Assembly: GCF_037325665.1 (NCBI RefSeq)
Contig: NC_090261.1
Span: 24,489,222-24,553,221 of the forward strand
Source of the DNA: Littorina saxatilis
Taxonomy: Eukaryota; Mollusca; Gastropoda; Littorinimorpha; Littorinidae
Direction: 5' to 3'
DNA length: 64,000 bases
The notes below the pieces were generated by a model. That model did no database searches. It was not told where the DNA came from and saw only the letters and a list, made by a program, of their open reading frames with translations. Every line of letters starts with the position of its first letter. The first letter of the stretch is position 1. Positions 24,169 to 36,021 of this stretch are shown here, one piece after another. The translations under genes and the position numbers were made by a program.

Positions 24169-26263
24169 CAAATGTGTGTCAGGTCACGACAAACATTCTG
24201 ATTTCAAATTACTTATGTCTTAGAGAACCAACAGACCTCTTGACGAGAAAGACTGGGCGAAGACAGTTGTTATGAGAAAGTAAATCAGCCAAGAAATCAA
24301 GATATCAATTAAAACAAGTTATCAAGAAATCAATCAAAATATACTGAGATAAGATTTCAATCAAGATATTAATCAAGAAGTCGGTCAGTCACTCAAACAA
24401 TCAAACCAAACATCAGTCAATCAATCAATCAATCGATTAAAATCTATCAATCAACAAATGTGAGCGGTATTGATGAAACAGGCGTCGGAATCTCAGGTAC
24501 ATTTAAAACAATATTGATCTACTCGAGATATCATCAAAGGAACCTCAAATGGAATGTTTTTCATTCATAAGCAATTCACTTTTTGATTATTTTGAAAAAG
24601 CATAAGTGGCCCTTCGTTTGTGTTGGTCTTGTTTTACATTTGTTTCATTTTATCTCTCGCTCATTCCGTTTGTTTCTCTGATATCAAATATTTATCGTCT
24701 AATGATGGGCTTATGTTTGCTTGCCAATTAATCTGTCATGCTTGCTAATAAACTACATTTCTCAAAGGTTTGGAATGAAAAAACTAAAAGGTTTAAAAGT
24801 TTGTTTAAAAAACAACAACGAGTAATTGAACATCCCCTTCTGGTGCCCATTCTTTTAAATGAAATAATAAAGTACGTAATGGGCAAAACAGTGCTGAGAC
24901 GGCCAGGGGCCTGCTGATTTGCTGGTACAGATGAGGGCAATTGGATACAGGGAAGCGGAGGGGGTGCATTTCTAAATTATGATTTCACAAAATTGGATAA
25001 TTACTGCCTGTGGTTATGTCTATCTCCCCACTCTGCGCCCGATTATGCCAAAAAGTATTAATCTGACAGAACAGCAATATGTTTTGTGTTGGAACCTCTG
25101 TATCTGTGTCGGAGGAATTTTGCTTCAATGTAAAAGAGCAGCTAAATGAGTGGCTGTACATGTATAGACATTTTTACCCTGGTCAGGGTATCCTAGTGAC
25201 ATAGGCTGTACTTTATCTGTGGGGTAATTTATGTTGGTTTCAAATGAAAGGGGGAGCTCTTGCTGACAGGTCTCTCAGAGTTCGACTTTTCTGAACGCAG
25301 CTTTACTGTCAATTGGCAAATCTACTTCATTCTCGACAGGCTAAATTATTAATCTTTTAACTGTCATTATCAAACAATCTCTTTATGGATTATTCAATTC
25401 GTAACAATATTGCACGTCAAAAACACAACAAAGAGATAAAAGAGAAGGGGGGGAATATAACATTCATGTGTACAAAGACTTAGGAAAAGGGAGAATGCAA
25501 AATAGAAGAGAAAGCGAAAAAGAGCCAAATCAAGTGCGCGTTATATTGTTTAGACTAGCTTCACGGTGGTGAATTTCATGAACGGTCCTGTCGTCACAAC
25601 CTGCGATGACCACTTCTGACATGTGCCTGATCTTCAAACGACGTTTAACGGTGCCATATCCGTCTTGTGAAAGCAATCATGTACACGGTCTCAGATCTGC
25701 CAAGACGTTTACTTAGTATAAGAGCGTCTTCCCTTTGGACATAGTCCAAAAACCAACAGTCTGACTGCACTCTTTGCAGAGTGGCCATTTTTTGCTGAAT
25801 TTATTTTGGAAGTGACACCAATGTCAATGTGCAAAAATAATTCAAGAAAAAATCCTAACCTCCGCAGGACGCAGCCAGGCTTTTAAAAAAAATTTTTTTT
25901 AGGGGTGGGGGTAGTGTCCAGATAAATACAAGGCGGAAGCTCATTAAAATCGACAGCAGATCTGAGGTGGTCCACGAGATCGCTTGCACAAGAAGGAATG
26001 TATCTTTAACGATAAATATATTCGCATTCTGACAGAATCCTTTGGTGTGGGGACTTGAACATTCCTTGTGTTTAGGGCTGGATGTGGGCGCTGTGTTTCT
26101 CGTCAGGTTCAACTAGCATGCTGCCGTGACATTTCACTTGCTTACACGGAACTCATTGTTTTGGAATCATCTTGGAGACATTTTTATTTTTGAACAATAT
26201 TATACAGTGTCATTATCAGGATTTCTGAAGCCTCATTTTTAACTGCTTGGACAAACATCGACA
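24164..26263. other. Upstream region of lectin gene B
   Basis: About 2.1 kb without a recognised gene. It holds a short (CAAT)n run near 24417. A promoter cannot be placed with confidence. Confidence 0.5.
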
Positions 26264-26594
26264 ATGAAGCTAACAACAGCTATGGACGTGGCAGGAAGAA
26301 TGATCTCCTTTCTGCTGGCAATACTGCTACACAAAGGTGAATGCCAGGTGACACTGTCCTCCTTGAGTAAAATCAGCGCTGTTGATGACTTCATCTTCGC
26401 TGATGACGTTTTGTTTGACGTCACTACCAGATCAGGTCTTCAATGTGCGCTGCGCTGTGTGGCCATCGCGGATTGCGCGTCATTCACTTACCACAGAACT
26501 GCTGCTGTGACGTCATGTCGGGGTTACACGACGATGATGACACCAAGCAGTCCCAAAATGTCAGCGACCGGAGCACGAAGTTATTCATTTGTGG
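26264..26594 (+). CDS. Lectin gene B exon 1 (signal peptide and PAN-like segment)
   Basis: 110 codons plus one base, donor GTGG|GTAAGT, phase 1. A second ATG at codon 7 could serve as the start, but the first gives the signal peptide its charged N-terminus. Confidence 0.85.
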
Positions 26595-29500
26595 GTAAGT
26601 TGCTTCATGGTTGATCAAGATGACGATAAAGGCCAAACAAACATACAAGCAAATAAATAATAATAAAATAATGGACATAAATGAACCTAGCTCAGTTAGG
26701 CGTTGTAAAAAAAAAAAAGAAGCAAGTTTTCGCATAAATGTAAAACAGATAGTTCGCTAACCATTTCAAAATCAACAAGTCGCGTAAGGCGAAAATACAA
26801 CATTTAGTCAAGCTCAGTCGAACTCACAGAATGAAACTGAACGCATTGCATTTTTTTCCGCAAGACCGTACACTCGTAGCATCGTCTGTCCACCGCTCGT
26901 AGCAAAGGCAGTGAAATTAACAATCCAGAAAAGCGCGGTAGCGGTTGCGCTGAGGAGGATAGCACGCTTTTCTATATCTCTATTCTTTTTAACTCTCTGA
27001 ACGTGCTTTTAATCCAAACATATCATATCTATATGTTTTTGGAATCGGGAACCGACAAGGAATAAGATGAAATTGTTTTCAAATCGATTTCGGAAATTTT
27101 ATTTTAATCATAAGTTTTATATTTTTAATTTTCAGAGCTTGTTTTTAATCCGAATATAACATATTTATATGTTTTTGGAATCAGAAAATAATGAAGAATA
27201 CGATAAACGTAATTTTGAATCGTTTTATAAAAAAATAATTTTAATTACAATTTTCAGATTTTTAATGACCAAAGTCATTAATTAATTTTTACGCCTCCAA
27301 GCTGAAATACAATACCAAAGTCCGGCCTTTGTCGAAGATTGCTTGGCCAAAATTTCAATCAATTTGATTGAAAAATGAGGGTGTGACAGTGCCGTCTCAT
27401 CTTTTACAAAATGCCGAATATGGCGTCATCAAAGACATTTATCAAAAAAATGAAAAAAATTGTCTGGGGATATCATACCCAGGAACTCTCATGAAAAATG
27501 TCATAAAGATCGGTCCAGTAGTTTACTCTGAATCGCTCTACACACACACACACACACATACACATACACCACGACCCTCGTCTCGATTCCCCCCTCTACG
27601 TTAAATCATTTAGTCAAAACTTGACTAAATGTAAAAAGCAAGAAAGGCTAGATATTGGGCCGTCTAATCATAGATAAAACGAAGCATTCCCTAGTAGGGC
27701 CTACGTCGACATAGAAGTCTTTGTGGTGTACGGACAGATACATTGTAATGAGATAACGGACAGAAAATGAACTTAGCTCAGTAAGGCTTTGCGTAGATAG
27801 TGACAAAATAAGAGAAAGCTGATACATGCAATGAGTTAAAGAGTGACGTTGAGAACAGAAATGATGAAGTTTGCATGTTATACATTTTCGTTTTACGTTC
27901 CAACTTCTTTGGTCTGAACGCTATCTTAAACTGATGTCTACCCGTTCCTGTTCTTAATTTCTTCTGTTGTGATTATTACAATATTGATTTACTGGTTGTT
28001 AGAATGATTTTATCTCTATCATATGAACAGGTCCTCGATATCTTCTGTAAAAAAAAGCTTCAGAGAACGCAAGTGACGGCACAGCCTATGTGTTCTTTAA
28101 TTGTCATAATTGAATGGTTATTGTAGACTTAATTTCCTTGTCGTTGTCACATCAGCAGATTCAATGGGCTGTCTTCTGTTAGAGCCCCAAACAACAATTC
28201 CTAGCCTATTCTTGTTCATGTCTTGCAGGATCACGCTTGTGATTGTCTGTGTCATGCGGATTTGTACTTAATGCCCTAATAATCAAAATGATAAGTCCCC
28301 GTTTCCCTCTTCTTAAATGGCTTCCCCCGACACGTGTAGAAAGAGATGTTTACATAGTATCCCCCATAATTGCAGTTGCCATGCATTTAATGTCGCGCTG
28401 GCACAGAAATAGCAACATGCTATGGTAACATTGTGAAACAGAATTTTTCTTAACCCCCCCCCCCCCTCCCCTGTATTGTTACCCACCATGTTCGATCGGT
28501 GTGTGCGTGTGTATTGTTTTCGCAAATAGAGTTGACAATGGAAAATGTTTACAGATAAGAAAAAAAAAGGTTTACATGTTTCAAAATTAGAAAACAATGT
28601 CAAGATTTGCATAGATTTTGTTTGATCCCTCAATGATGAGAAGACAACCAATTGTTCAATCATAACCATGGTGCTGTTTACTGCTTCATATCAATCAAAG
28701 TTGTCCAACGTTTCATGCAAAACTGAGTACCAGGAGGAGATACACAGGAGGAGTTCTTCCAAAAGGAGGAAGAATATCATTTTTGAACATGGATAATGAT
28801 TAGACCCTTCTTGTCCTGCACAAAACGACTTTCAGCAACAACGAGACTCCACGATGCTACTGTACATGGACCAGTATTCGCCACTGCGTGTACTCACAAA
28901 ACCAGTTGTTTTTGACAAAATCATTTAGGTCATAGGCTGTCGTAAGACTCGTATACCAACATTGAAAAATACTCAGTTTGGCCGCGGTTTCTCGTTCCTG
29001 TTGTTTTATTACTAGTGTGCTGCTTTGCCTTTGAAACACACAGTCGGACAGTGAACAGCACTAACGTTCTCTTGATTCTTTTCACAATGACAGTACCTAC
29101 CAACATGTACCTCCCCCCCCTCCTCCCCACGCCCAGATCACAGTACCCCCCCCCACCTCCTCCCCACGCCCAGATCACAGCTTTTAAGTTTTCCACTTTT
29201 TTTTTCCTTTTTATATTTAGTCAAGTTTTGACTAAATATTTTAACATCGAGGGGGAATCGAAACGAGGGTCGTGGTGTATGTGCGTGCGTGTGTGTGTGC
29301 GTGTGTGTGTGTCTCTGTGTGTGTGTAGAGCGATTCAGACTAAACTACTGGACCGATCTTTATGAAATTTGACATGAGAGTTCCTGGGTATGAAATCCCC
29401 GAACGTTTTTTTCATTTTTTTGATAAATGTCTTTGATGACGTCATATCCGGCTTTTCGTGAAAGTTGAGGCGGCACTGTCACGCCCTCATTTTTCAACCG

Positions 29501-30190
29501 AATTGGTTGAAATTTTGGTCAAGTAATCTTCGACGAAGCCCGGACTTCGGTATTGCATTTCAGCTTGGTGGCTTAAAAATTATTAATGACTTTGGTCATT
29601 AAAAATCTGAAAATTGTAAAAAAAAATAAAAATTTATAAAACGATCCAAATTTACGTTTATCTTATTCTCCATCATTTGCTGATTCCAAAAACATATAAA
29701 TATGTTATATTCGGATTAAAAACAAGCTCTGAAAATTAAATATATAAAAATTATTATCAAAATTAAATTGTCCAAATCAATTTAAAAACACTTTCATCTT
29801 ATTCCTTGTCGGTTCCTGATTCCAAAAACATATAGATATGATATGTTTGGATTAAAAACACGCTCAGAAAGTTAAAACAAAGAGAGGTACAGAAAAGCGT
29901 GCTATCCTTCTTAGCGCAACTACTACCCCGCTCTTCTTGTCAATTTCACTGCCTTTGCCATGAGCGGTGGACTGACGATGCTACGAGTATACGGTCTTGC
30001 TGAAAAATGGCATTGCGTTCAGTTTCATTCTGTGAGTTCGACAGCTACTTGACTAAATATTGTATTTTCGCCTTACGCGACTTGTTTTTTTTTTTACGTG
30101 ACAGCGCAATTTGTCTACCATATCAGCAATATCAGCAATATGACAATAACGACGATGAAGACGACAACGACGACGACGACGACGATGATA

Positions 30191-30223
<33 letters not shown>

Positions 30224-30571
30224 CTGACGATACTGCTGCTGCTGCTAATGATGATGGTGATAATGCTGATGATGATGATGACGACGACGACGACGATGCG
30301 GTTGCCGCTGATGATAGTTCTTTGTTCACATGATAGGACCTCGCTGCCCGGTATCCGAGGGGTTCACCCACCACGCCCCAACAGGCATGTGCTACCGAAT
30401 CACGACGCTCAAGGTGACCACCTTTGACCAGGGCCGTCCGGTGTGTCCAGCGCAGGGCACACACCTCATCACTCTGGACACTGAACGCAAGGTCAACGCC
30501 CTGCTGCACGGAGGGGTGTTCCAGATCGACAGTAAGTCGCTTTTCTATTCCAACACTTAAAGTTAGTAGCA

Positions 30572-30629
<58 letters not shown>

Positions 30630-30688
30630 GTGTGTGCGTGCGGGTGCGTGCGTGCGTGCGTGTGTGTGTGTGTGTGTGTGTGTGCGTG

Positions 30689-30720
<32 letters not shown>

Positions 30721-31410
30721 TGCGTGTGTGTGTGTGTGTGTGCGTGTGTGCGTTTGTGCGTGCGTGTGTTAAAAAAAGGCACAGTTCTTCCCAAGAAAAT
30801 AGTCAAGCTTTCTTGGATCGGCCCAGGCTTTTGTATGGGGTCATCCCTCCATCTGGACACATGAAATAAGTATATGTCCAAGCCGGAGGGATGGTCACGT
30901 CGTATCCTGTAAAAATAAGACTTGGCCAGATATGAGATGGTGAGTTGAATTATTTTCACGGGAGAGACTAAAACTGGCGATAACACAATAATAACATTGT
31001 TAAAAGTGTATGCCTTTTGTAATCGCTCGTTCAGTTCTCTCAAACGAGTCCCATTACACCCTTACCAGCCGTTTTTCATCGGTGTAGAGTGCCTCTGGGA
31101 TTCACTAGGTTTTGGTAAGCGACGGTCCAAACGCACTTTTCAACGAGTCACATTAAACCCTTTATTTCCAGCGCCGTATTTAATCGGAGTGGAGTGCCTG
31201 CCGGACAGCGGAAGCACCAAGTGCACCTACCCCGCTGGCTTCAAGTGGACCCGCACCGGTCAGCGCGTGGCCACCACCGAGTACTTCATTGACCAGCACT
31301 ACGTCGCCAACTGCGTCCTCACCTTTGTCCAGAACGACACCTTCCAGTGGGTGCAAATGCCGTGTGATCATACGGTCTATCCACTCCCCCTCATCTGTGA
31401 GCTTGTTTAG
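26264..31410 (+). CDS. Secreted PAN-like plus C-type-lectin-like protein B (three exons)
   Basis: Exons 26264-26594, 30337-30531 and 31172-31410 join in phase (both introns phase 1) to 254 residues. A signal peptide covers about residues 1-27 (hydrophobic '[10 protein letters not shown]'). The PAN-like segment has cysteines at about 61, 65, 71 and 85, spaced exactly as in protein A, around 'CASFTYH' and 'CRGYTTMMT'. The lectin-like part has '[20 protein letters not shown]', '[13 protein letters not shown]', '[16 protein letters not shown]', 'WVQMPCD' and 'LICELV'. The 'YWMGL' block of A is replaced by '[10 protein letters not shown]'. No EPN/QPD or WND calcium motif is seen. It is a paralogue of gene A about 20 kb away on the same strand, and much of the DNA between them is transposon. 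Confidence 0.85.
26776..27637 (-). mobile_element. Family X copy X5, in intron 1 of lectin gene B
   Basis: Reverse orientation, from 'caagtcgcgtaaggcgaaa' to 'aaacttgactaaatgtaaaaa'. The octamer has changed to TGGCGTCA. The short CA tract lies at the family's usual place. Confidence 0.85.
27638..29210. other. Intron 1 of lectin gene B, between two family X copies
   Basis: No exon recognised. It holds a poly-C tract near 28455 and a short direct duplication of a C-rich unit ('cacgcccagatcacag') at 29108-29181. Confidence 0.5.
29211..30084 (+). mobile_element. Family X copy X6, in intron 1 of lectin gene B
   Basis: Full layout in sense orientation, with TGACGTCA near 29439. It is very similar to X1, sharing 'tgggtatgaaatccccgaa'. 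It ends about 250 bp before exon 2. Confidence 0.85.
30145..30318. repeat. (GAC/GAT)n trinucleotide tract before exon 2 of lectin gene B
   Basis: GAT, GAC and GCT triplets read as poly-aspartate in one frame and poly-serine on the other strand. The tract ends about 20 bp before the exon 2 acceptor. It lies in the intron, so these frames are not part of the protein. Confidence 0.85.
30337..30531 (+). CDS. Lectin gene B exon 2
   Basis: Acceptor ATGATAG|GA, donor GACA|GTAAGT, 195 bases, phase 1 to phase 1. It encodes 'PRCPVSEGF', 'MCYRITTLK' and '[17 protein letters not shown]'. The ATG at 30330 is intronic and is not the start. Confidence 0.85.
30574..30770. repeat. (TG)n/(TGCG)n array in intron 2 of lectin gene B
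   Basis: About 200 bp of TG with TGCG interruptions. Long cysteine-valine and threonine-histidine frames through it are repeat translations. Confidence 0.95.
31172..31410 (+). CDS. Lectin gene B exon 3
   Basis: Acceptor TTTCCAG|CG. It encodes '[16 protein letters not shown]', '[19 protein letters not shown]', '[19 protein letters not shown]' and 'LICELV', then TAG. Its last 78 bases recur downstream. Confidence 0.85.
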
Positions 31411-31611
31411 AACGGCACCTTTCAGTGGGTCCAAACCCCGTGTGATCAAGATATTTTTTCACTCCCTCTCATCTGTGAGCAAGTTTAGAACAGCACCGGC
31501 ACCTTCCAGCGCAGGTTCCAAGCCCCGTGTGATCATGAGATCAATCCACCCCATCTTATCTGTGAGCTTGTTTAGAACGATATCTTCCAGTGGATCCAAG
31601 CCCCATTAATG
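31411..31611 (+). repeat. Tandem copies of the 3' end of lectin B exon 3
   Basis: The last 78 bases of the coding exon (31333-31410, AACGACACCTTCCAG... to TTTAG) are followed by diverged copies at 31411-31488 (78 bp), 31489-31575 (87 bp) and a partial copy at 31576-31611. Each full copy keeps 'ctgtgagc..gtttag', so each carries its own in-register TAG. They lie in the presumed 3' untranslated region. Confidence 0.9.
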
Positions 31612-33264
31612 TAATCATATGAGGTGAAATTTGGGCTCCGGTACAAACAACTGCTTTCCAAGAGATTTGTTTTTAGTTCTACACCTGTGCAGTCATACCA
31701 AAATCTCATGGTGGGATTTCATGAAATAGCTGTTATAATATACCAGCTAAATGCAGAGTGTGGAAAAGCATTAGATGTTGCTGTTTCTTTCGTCAACTGC
31801 TGATAATTCTTTGAATAATTGCATATGATAATGATAAAATTGAATAATTTTCAAGCAATACCATACATGCTGTTTGACAGCCCTATCTTGAAATATGTAC
31901 AGCACAAGCGATGATGTAACCTCTTACTTTTGATTTGTGCGAATTTTTTTTTTTAAACACACCACACTAATTACACTTTTTTTAAGCTTTGAATATGAGA
32001 TGCAATCTACGAGTTCACACCGGGTCAAAGAATGTTTGAACAAAATTTGAATCAAATTGATTGAGAAAATGAGGCGGCTACAGTGCCGCCTCAACTTTTT
32101 TAAAAGCTGGATATGACGTTTATCCAAACAATGATTGGTTGGTTGTTTGTTGTTCATGTCCCTCCAGTCTATAGGCTATTCGGGAACGATATCATTTTGA
32201 TCCCTTTCTCAGTTTACATTTCGGTCTATCACGGTAGGGTGAAGAAGGTTCTAACAAAAAAATACCTCATCTTTCCACACTTGTTGACTTCAAATCTTGT
32301 TAAAAAAAATCTTGATCTATAAAAAGTCTAAAATCTTATTTGAGAGGACATCTTAAAAATTTTTAAAAAAACGCCTAGGCATACCTTGTAATCAGGTTTT
32401 TTGATGATCTGTGGTGTAGTTTTCTGGGAATTGCTACACACACACACACACACACACACAGAGCCTCTCCATCGCCTTGATTCCCAGTCTACCGGAATAC
32501 ATTTAGGTAAAAATTAAAAAAAGCCGTCGATTCACCTTTTTGTACTTAATTTGTCCTTCCTTCAAACGATGTTCTTACGTTTGTGAAAGGGAATAATAAA
32601 AAAATAGACACTACAAGTTCACCTGTTTATAGTTCAAGCTGTAAATGTTGTTTCGTCACAGGTACCAGTGTTGTATATTATATGTTGTACATGTATATTA
32701 TTGTTGGATGTACTCATGTTGCATGTACTTCTATCCAACACAGCAAACATATGATGATATCCATACAGTGGAACCTACCTTTGAAGACCTCCACAAATCT
32801 GAGAAAATTACGCCTTAAAAAAGATGCAGTCTTAAAAATGGGGGTACATTTTCAGGTTATGAACAAAAATTCTGAGAAAAGTGGAACTTAAAAAGGGAGG
32901 GAGTCTTAAATTGGACGGTCTTAAAAAGGCCCCGCTTCCACTATATTTAATAGGGCAAAGGGATGGGCCTATAGTCACCTCACCATGCAGGTGTCCGCCT
33001 TTCTGCTGTCGAGTATAAGGAAATCAACTAACGGCAACAGAAGAAATACAAAACTCTTGTTTGGGGTTCACTCAGAGCATTTATTTCATCACCAAAAAGG
33101 GCAATATATAAATGACAAAATCAGCAGTTCCCATTTTTAATGCTGATCAATTTCATAGCCAAAAAATTATGCAAACAAAAAATATATACATAAACATAAA
33201 TATTTTCAAACATAACAAAATAAACGTCAAAGCAATGCTGGACGGATACGCTTCAGAAGCAATC
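31612..33264. other. Spacer with worn family X pieces and a MITE
   Basis: It holds degraded X fragments (32040-32130 with 'tgccgcctcaacttt', and 32385-32515 with 'ttgctacacacaca' and 'ttgattccc') and the MITE listed separately. No gene is recognised. Confidence 0.55.
32764..32945. mobile_element. MITE family M, copy 1
   Basis: It starts CAGTGGAACCTACC and ends as an imperfect inverted copy (GCTTCCACTA), each next to TA. Internal 'aagacct', 'ggtcttaaa' and 'gggaggga' motifs recur in copy 2 at 59203-59342. Confidence 0.65.
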
Positions 33265-33315
33265 TTAAATCGAAAATGTTAAAAGTATATTTTCATTTGA
33301 TTAATATACTTACCC

Positions 33316-33515
33316 AAATCACATTTAGCATTGACACAGTCTGAGATGCTAAGGTCTGAAAAGGCTACCCGTCTAACATTTTTAAAGGGAAGCAACCCCA
33401 TCACCAAAAGAGCTAAAAATAGCCATGGTAATGAGCACATACTCTGGGAGTTACCTCCCATTGGTGTGTACTACGTCACCACCTCTATCACCACGTGTCC
33501 AAGATCATACGGCTT
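33316..33515. repeat. DIRS-like element 1, left inverted terminal repeat
   Basis: The stretch from 'tagcattgacacagtctgag' to 'gtccaagatcatacg' pairs with 41262-41469 in reverse complement with few differences. Confidence 0.9.
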
Positions 33516-33565
33516 TAAAGAAACTAAAAAACCATAAGCGGGGTAGGTGGGAGGGCATAAACTAT

Positions 33566-33655
33566 GTGATTCGGGTAAGTATATTAATCAAATGAAAATT
33601 TACTTTTAAAATTTTCGATTAAATTACATATTCTTACTCCGAATCACATATAGCA
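33566..33655. repeat. DIRS-like element 1, internal complementary region
   Basis: Its left part (33566-33627) is the complement of the element's left outer end (33265-33322). Its right part (about 33620-33655) is the complement of the right outer end (41468-41504). Juxtaposed complements of both outer ends are the hallmark of DIRS-1-type elements. Confidence 0.85.
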
Positions 33656-33664
33656 GATAGCTTC

Positions 33665-33830
33665 AACAAGGCGGTGGGAAAGAAAAAAATCTAACTCACT
33701 CTAAAAAACCTTGCCAGAAACTGGCCTGCTGCCAACAAGTCAGGAAGGGCCCGGTGGGAAAGAAAAACATAACTCACTCTAACACCCTTGTCAGGAACTG
33801 GCCCGCTGCCAACAAGTCAGGAAGGGACCG
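33665..33830. repeat. Direct duplication of about 86 bp
   Basis: Two copies of a unit with 'ggtgggaaagaaaaa', 'taactcactct' and 'gccaacaagtcaggaaggg' sit next to the recombinase remnant. Confidence 0.8.
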
Positions 33831-34052
33831 AGAATCGTCCTGATTGACAGCCGAGATGTCTCTCAGGCAAAACTTGCTAAAGACAACTTCAGAGAGCCAG
33901 TAAGCTGTGCCCAGCACTTCGTCCAATCCCCCCGACCGTAAAACGGCACAGGAAGAGACCCCAAGCCCTGGATTAAATGAACCCGAGCCGAGTAGAGGGG
34001 AAAGACAATCTGCCCCCCCCCCCACCCCCTTTCTATTGAAAGGAAATGCCAA
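33774..34052 (-). pseudogene. Tyrosine recombinase remnant of DIRS-like element 1
   Basis: 'LDEVLGTAYWLSEVVFSKF' and 'LPDLLAAGQFL' match the C-terminus of the recombinase in the younger element (61839-63839). It is a fossil. Confidence 0.75.
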
Positions 34053-34837
34053 TGCCCGACAAGGCCTGTGAGATAGAGGTCAGCTCAAGAGAAGAGTGAC
34101 CGATCTCCAAACCAAAGAGAGAGAGAGACACCTGAGTACAAGGTACCAGAGTCCAACTCGATGGGAACAACTCAATAAAGAGCATAAGCGTTCCTAAAGT
34201 TCCAAGAACGTGAAGAAAGAATAAGAACAAGGAACTTAGTCGATAAATATCGACAGGGGGCCGACAAATGGTTTAAATGGGAAATGTGTGTATATGGGTG
34301 TGGGTTTGAAACAAACAAACAAACCAACCCATGTGAACCCCGGGCCGCAGGCCTTCGATGTAGTGATTGAAAAAAAAGGATGTTCTCAAATGGTTCAATT
34401 CTCATTTGGTCTGATTCTCAAATGGTACCGGTATACTCCCCCCCCCCCCCCCCCCTGGCCGCAGGCCTAGGAGTAAAATTTTATAGACACTGACCTTCTT
34501 CCCAGGGGTCATTGACCCAGTTTTAGCTATGAGAGGTGGTTCGCCCAGAGGCTGTAGAGTATACTGGGGCGGTCTCTTTGATGTCTTGAGAGGAAACTTG
34601 GCCAGGGTAGTACATGCACCAGAACTGGTGGACACCAAGGACAAACATGAAATCGAAGCAGTTTGCTTTCAGAGGGAACGGTCGTCAGCAACTCAAACTT
34701 CTCTGTTTTCTTTTTTTTTTAAATCTGACTTTCTTTGTGGCCCCCTGACTCCGCCCCCCTCCCTCTGTAAGGACCCCCCTCCACAAGGACCGATTTTTGT
34801 CAACATTTTAAAGGTCGCTAGAGAGGGGTTCCACTGT

Positions 34838-35489
34838 ATGACCTAACCGCTACTGGCAGACGGCCTCAATCTTCACGCGCAAAGACGAGATTAATAGGTG
34901 CTCGGTTTTGGTATTTTGAATTACATTACATTAAACCTTTGTTGGGTTTCATGGTCATGGCAACAGCCATAATAATATTACATGATGTATAATATCATAT
35001 TTCAGCATATGTGAATTACATGTCATCATACTAAACTGTCATACATTTTTATTCCTACATTATTCTGATTGATCACAACCAAACCTACTATCATTGGACA
35101 CATCCAAATGCAAGCGCCTGTTCTTGACAATTTAGATCAGTGCAATTTCCTGGGTCGGGCTTTGCCACAGACACTCACGGTTTGGCCTGTAGGTAAAATG
35201 TACAATGTATTTTCTGATTTGTGCACAAAAGCTTTTTTTCTTTTTTCTTTTTTTTAACATAACAATGTTTAATGTCACTGTATGTTTAAAAGACCATGGT
35301 CATATTTGTAAAAAAAATGTTAAATTAGAAAATAAATAACATTTTGGTTCATGATTTTTCCTACACCTGTGCTAAAAATAAGAAATAAAAATGTCGGGTA
35401 TATAAGTCACTCAAATACAGCTAGGTATGAATGGCTCGGTTTGAGTTTGTTGCAGTTGACCCTGCACAAAGCGACATATCATGTTTTTG
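34838..35489. other. Unassigned part of DIRS-like element 1
   Basis: AT-rich, with no recognisable protein. Just upstream (34745-34845) 'ggttccactgta' and 'ggacccccct' resemble a piece of MITE family M. Confidence 0.35.
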
Positions 35490-35704
35490 TTGAACAATTT
35501 TGACGTCACCCCTCCCATAGGGTGACGTATTTCACAACTTCCTGTGTTACACAAACTCTGTGATGACCAATTTTGACGTCACCCCTCCCATAGGGTGACG
35601 GATTTCACAACTTTCTACAGATGAACAATTTTGACGTCACCCCTCCCATAGGGTGACGGATGTCACAACTTCCTGTGTACACAAACTGATGACGTATTTC
35701 ACAA
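35490..35704. repeat. Three tandem units each with TGACGTCA
   Basis: The unit 'caattttgacgtcacccc' + 'tcccatagggtgacg' + 'ttcacaact' occurs three times, with TGACGTCA at 35501-35508, 35574-35581 and 35632-35639. Each has a second TGACG half-site nearby. The octamer is the consensus CREB/ATF site; a regulatory role is speculation. Confidence 0.85.
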
Positions 35705-35771
35705 CAAAATGGCGCTGCCCATGGTCAACCTCGAAACTATCCGTATAGAATGGGGGCGTCCTCGCCCCCAT

Positions 35772-35877
35772 AATAAGAATAAGAATACTTTATTATCTCA
35801 TAGAGAAATTCAGGCGTGGTACATAACAATAATACAAACAGGACATTGTTTTTGCATAAGACATATAGCACTATATA
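35772..35877 (-). mobile_element. LINE/SINE 3'-tail fragment, antisense
   Basis: Reverse complement of the insertion at 15507-15624, including the (TTATTC) tail, the 'caggcgtggtacataacaat' block and 'tgcataagacatatagcac'. Two dispersed copies show that this is a mobile tail family. Confidence 0.8.
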
Positions 35878-36021
35878 AACGCTCACCCTCCAAGGCACGC
35901 TGTACTGCTTCTCTGCGTTAGAGTCCAATCTAACCAAGGTAAGAATCATAGTACTCCTGGGTAGTGACAGAAAAAACGTCAAAGAAAAAACCTGACCGCG
36001 ATCTTTGACATCGTCACCCAT

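Noticed and set aside
30007-30333. Poly-aspartate protein running into lectin B exon 2
   Set aside because: The frame crosses the end of family X, a GAC/GAT microsatellite and a splice acceptor. Joining exon 1 at 26594 to 30337 gives a clean phase match with gene A instead.
30330-30560. ATG at 30330 as the start of a separate lectin
   Set aside because: It lies two codons before the acceptor, and using it would lose the signal peptide and PAN-like part that gene A has in the same arrangement.
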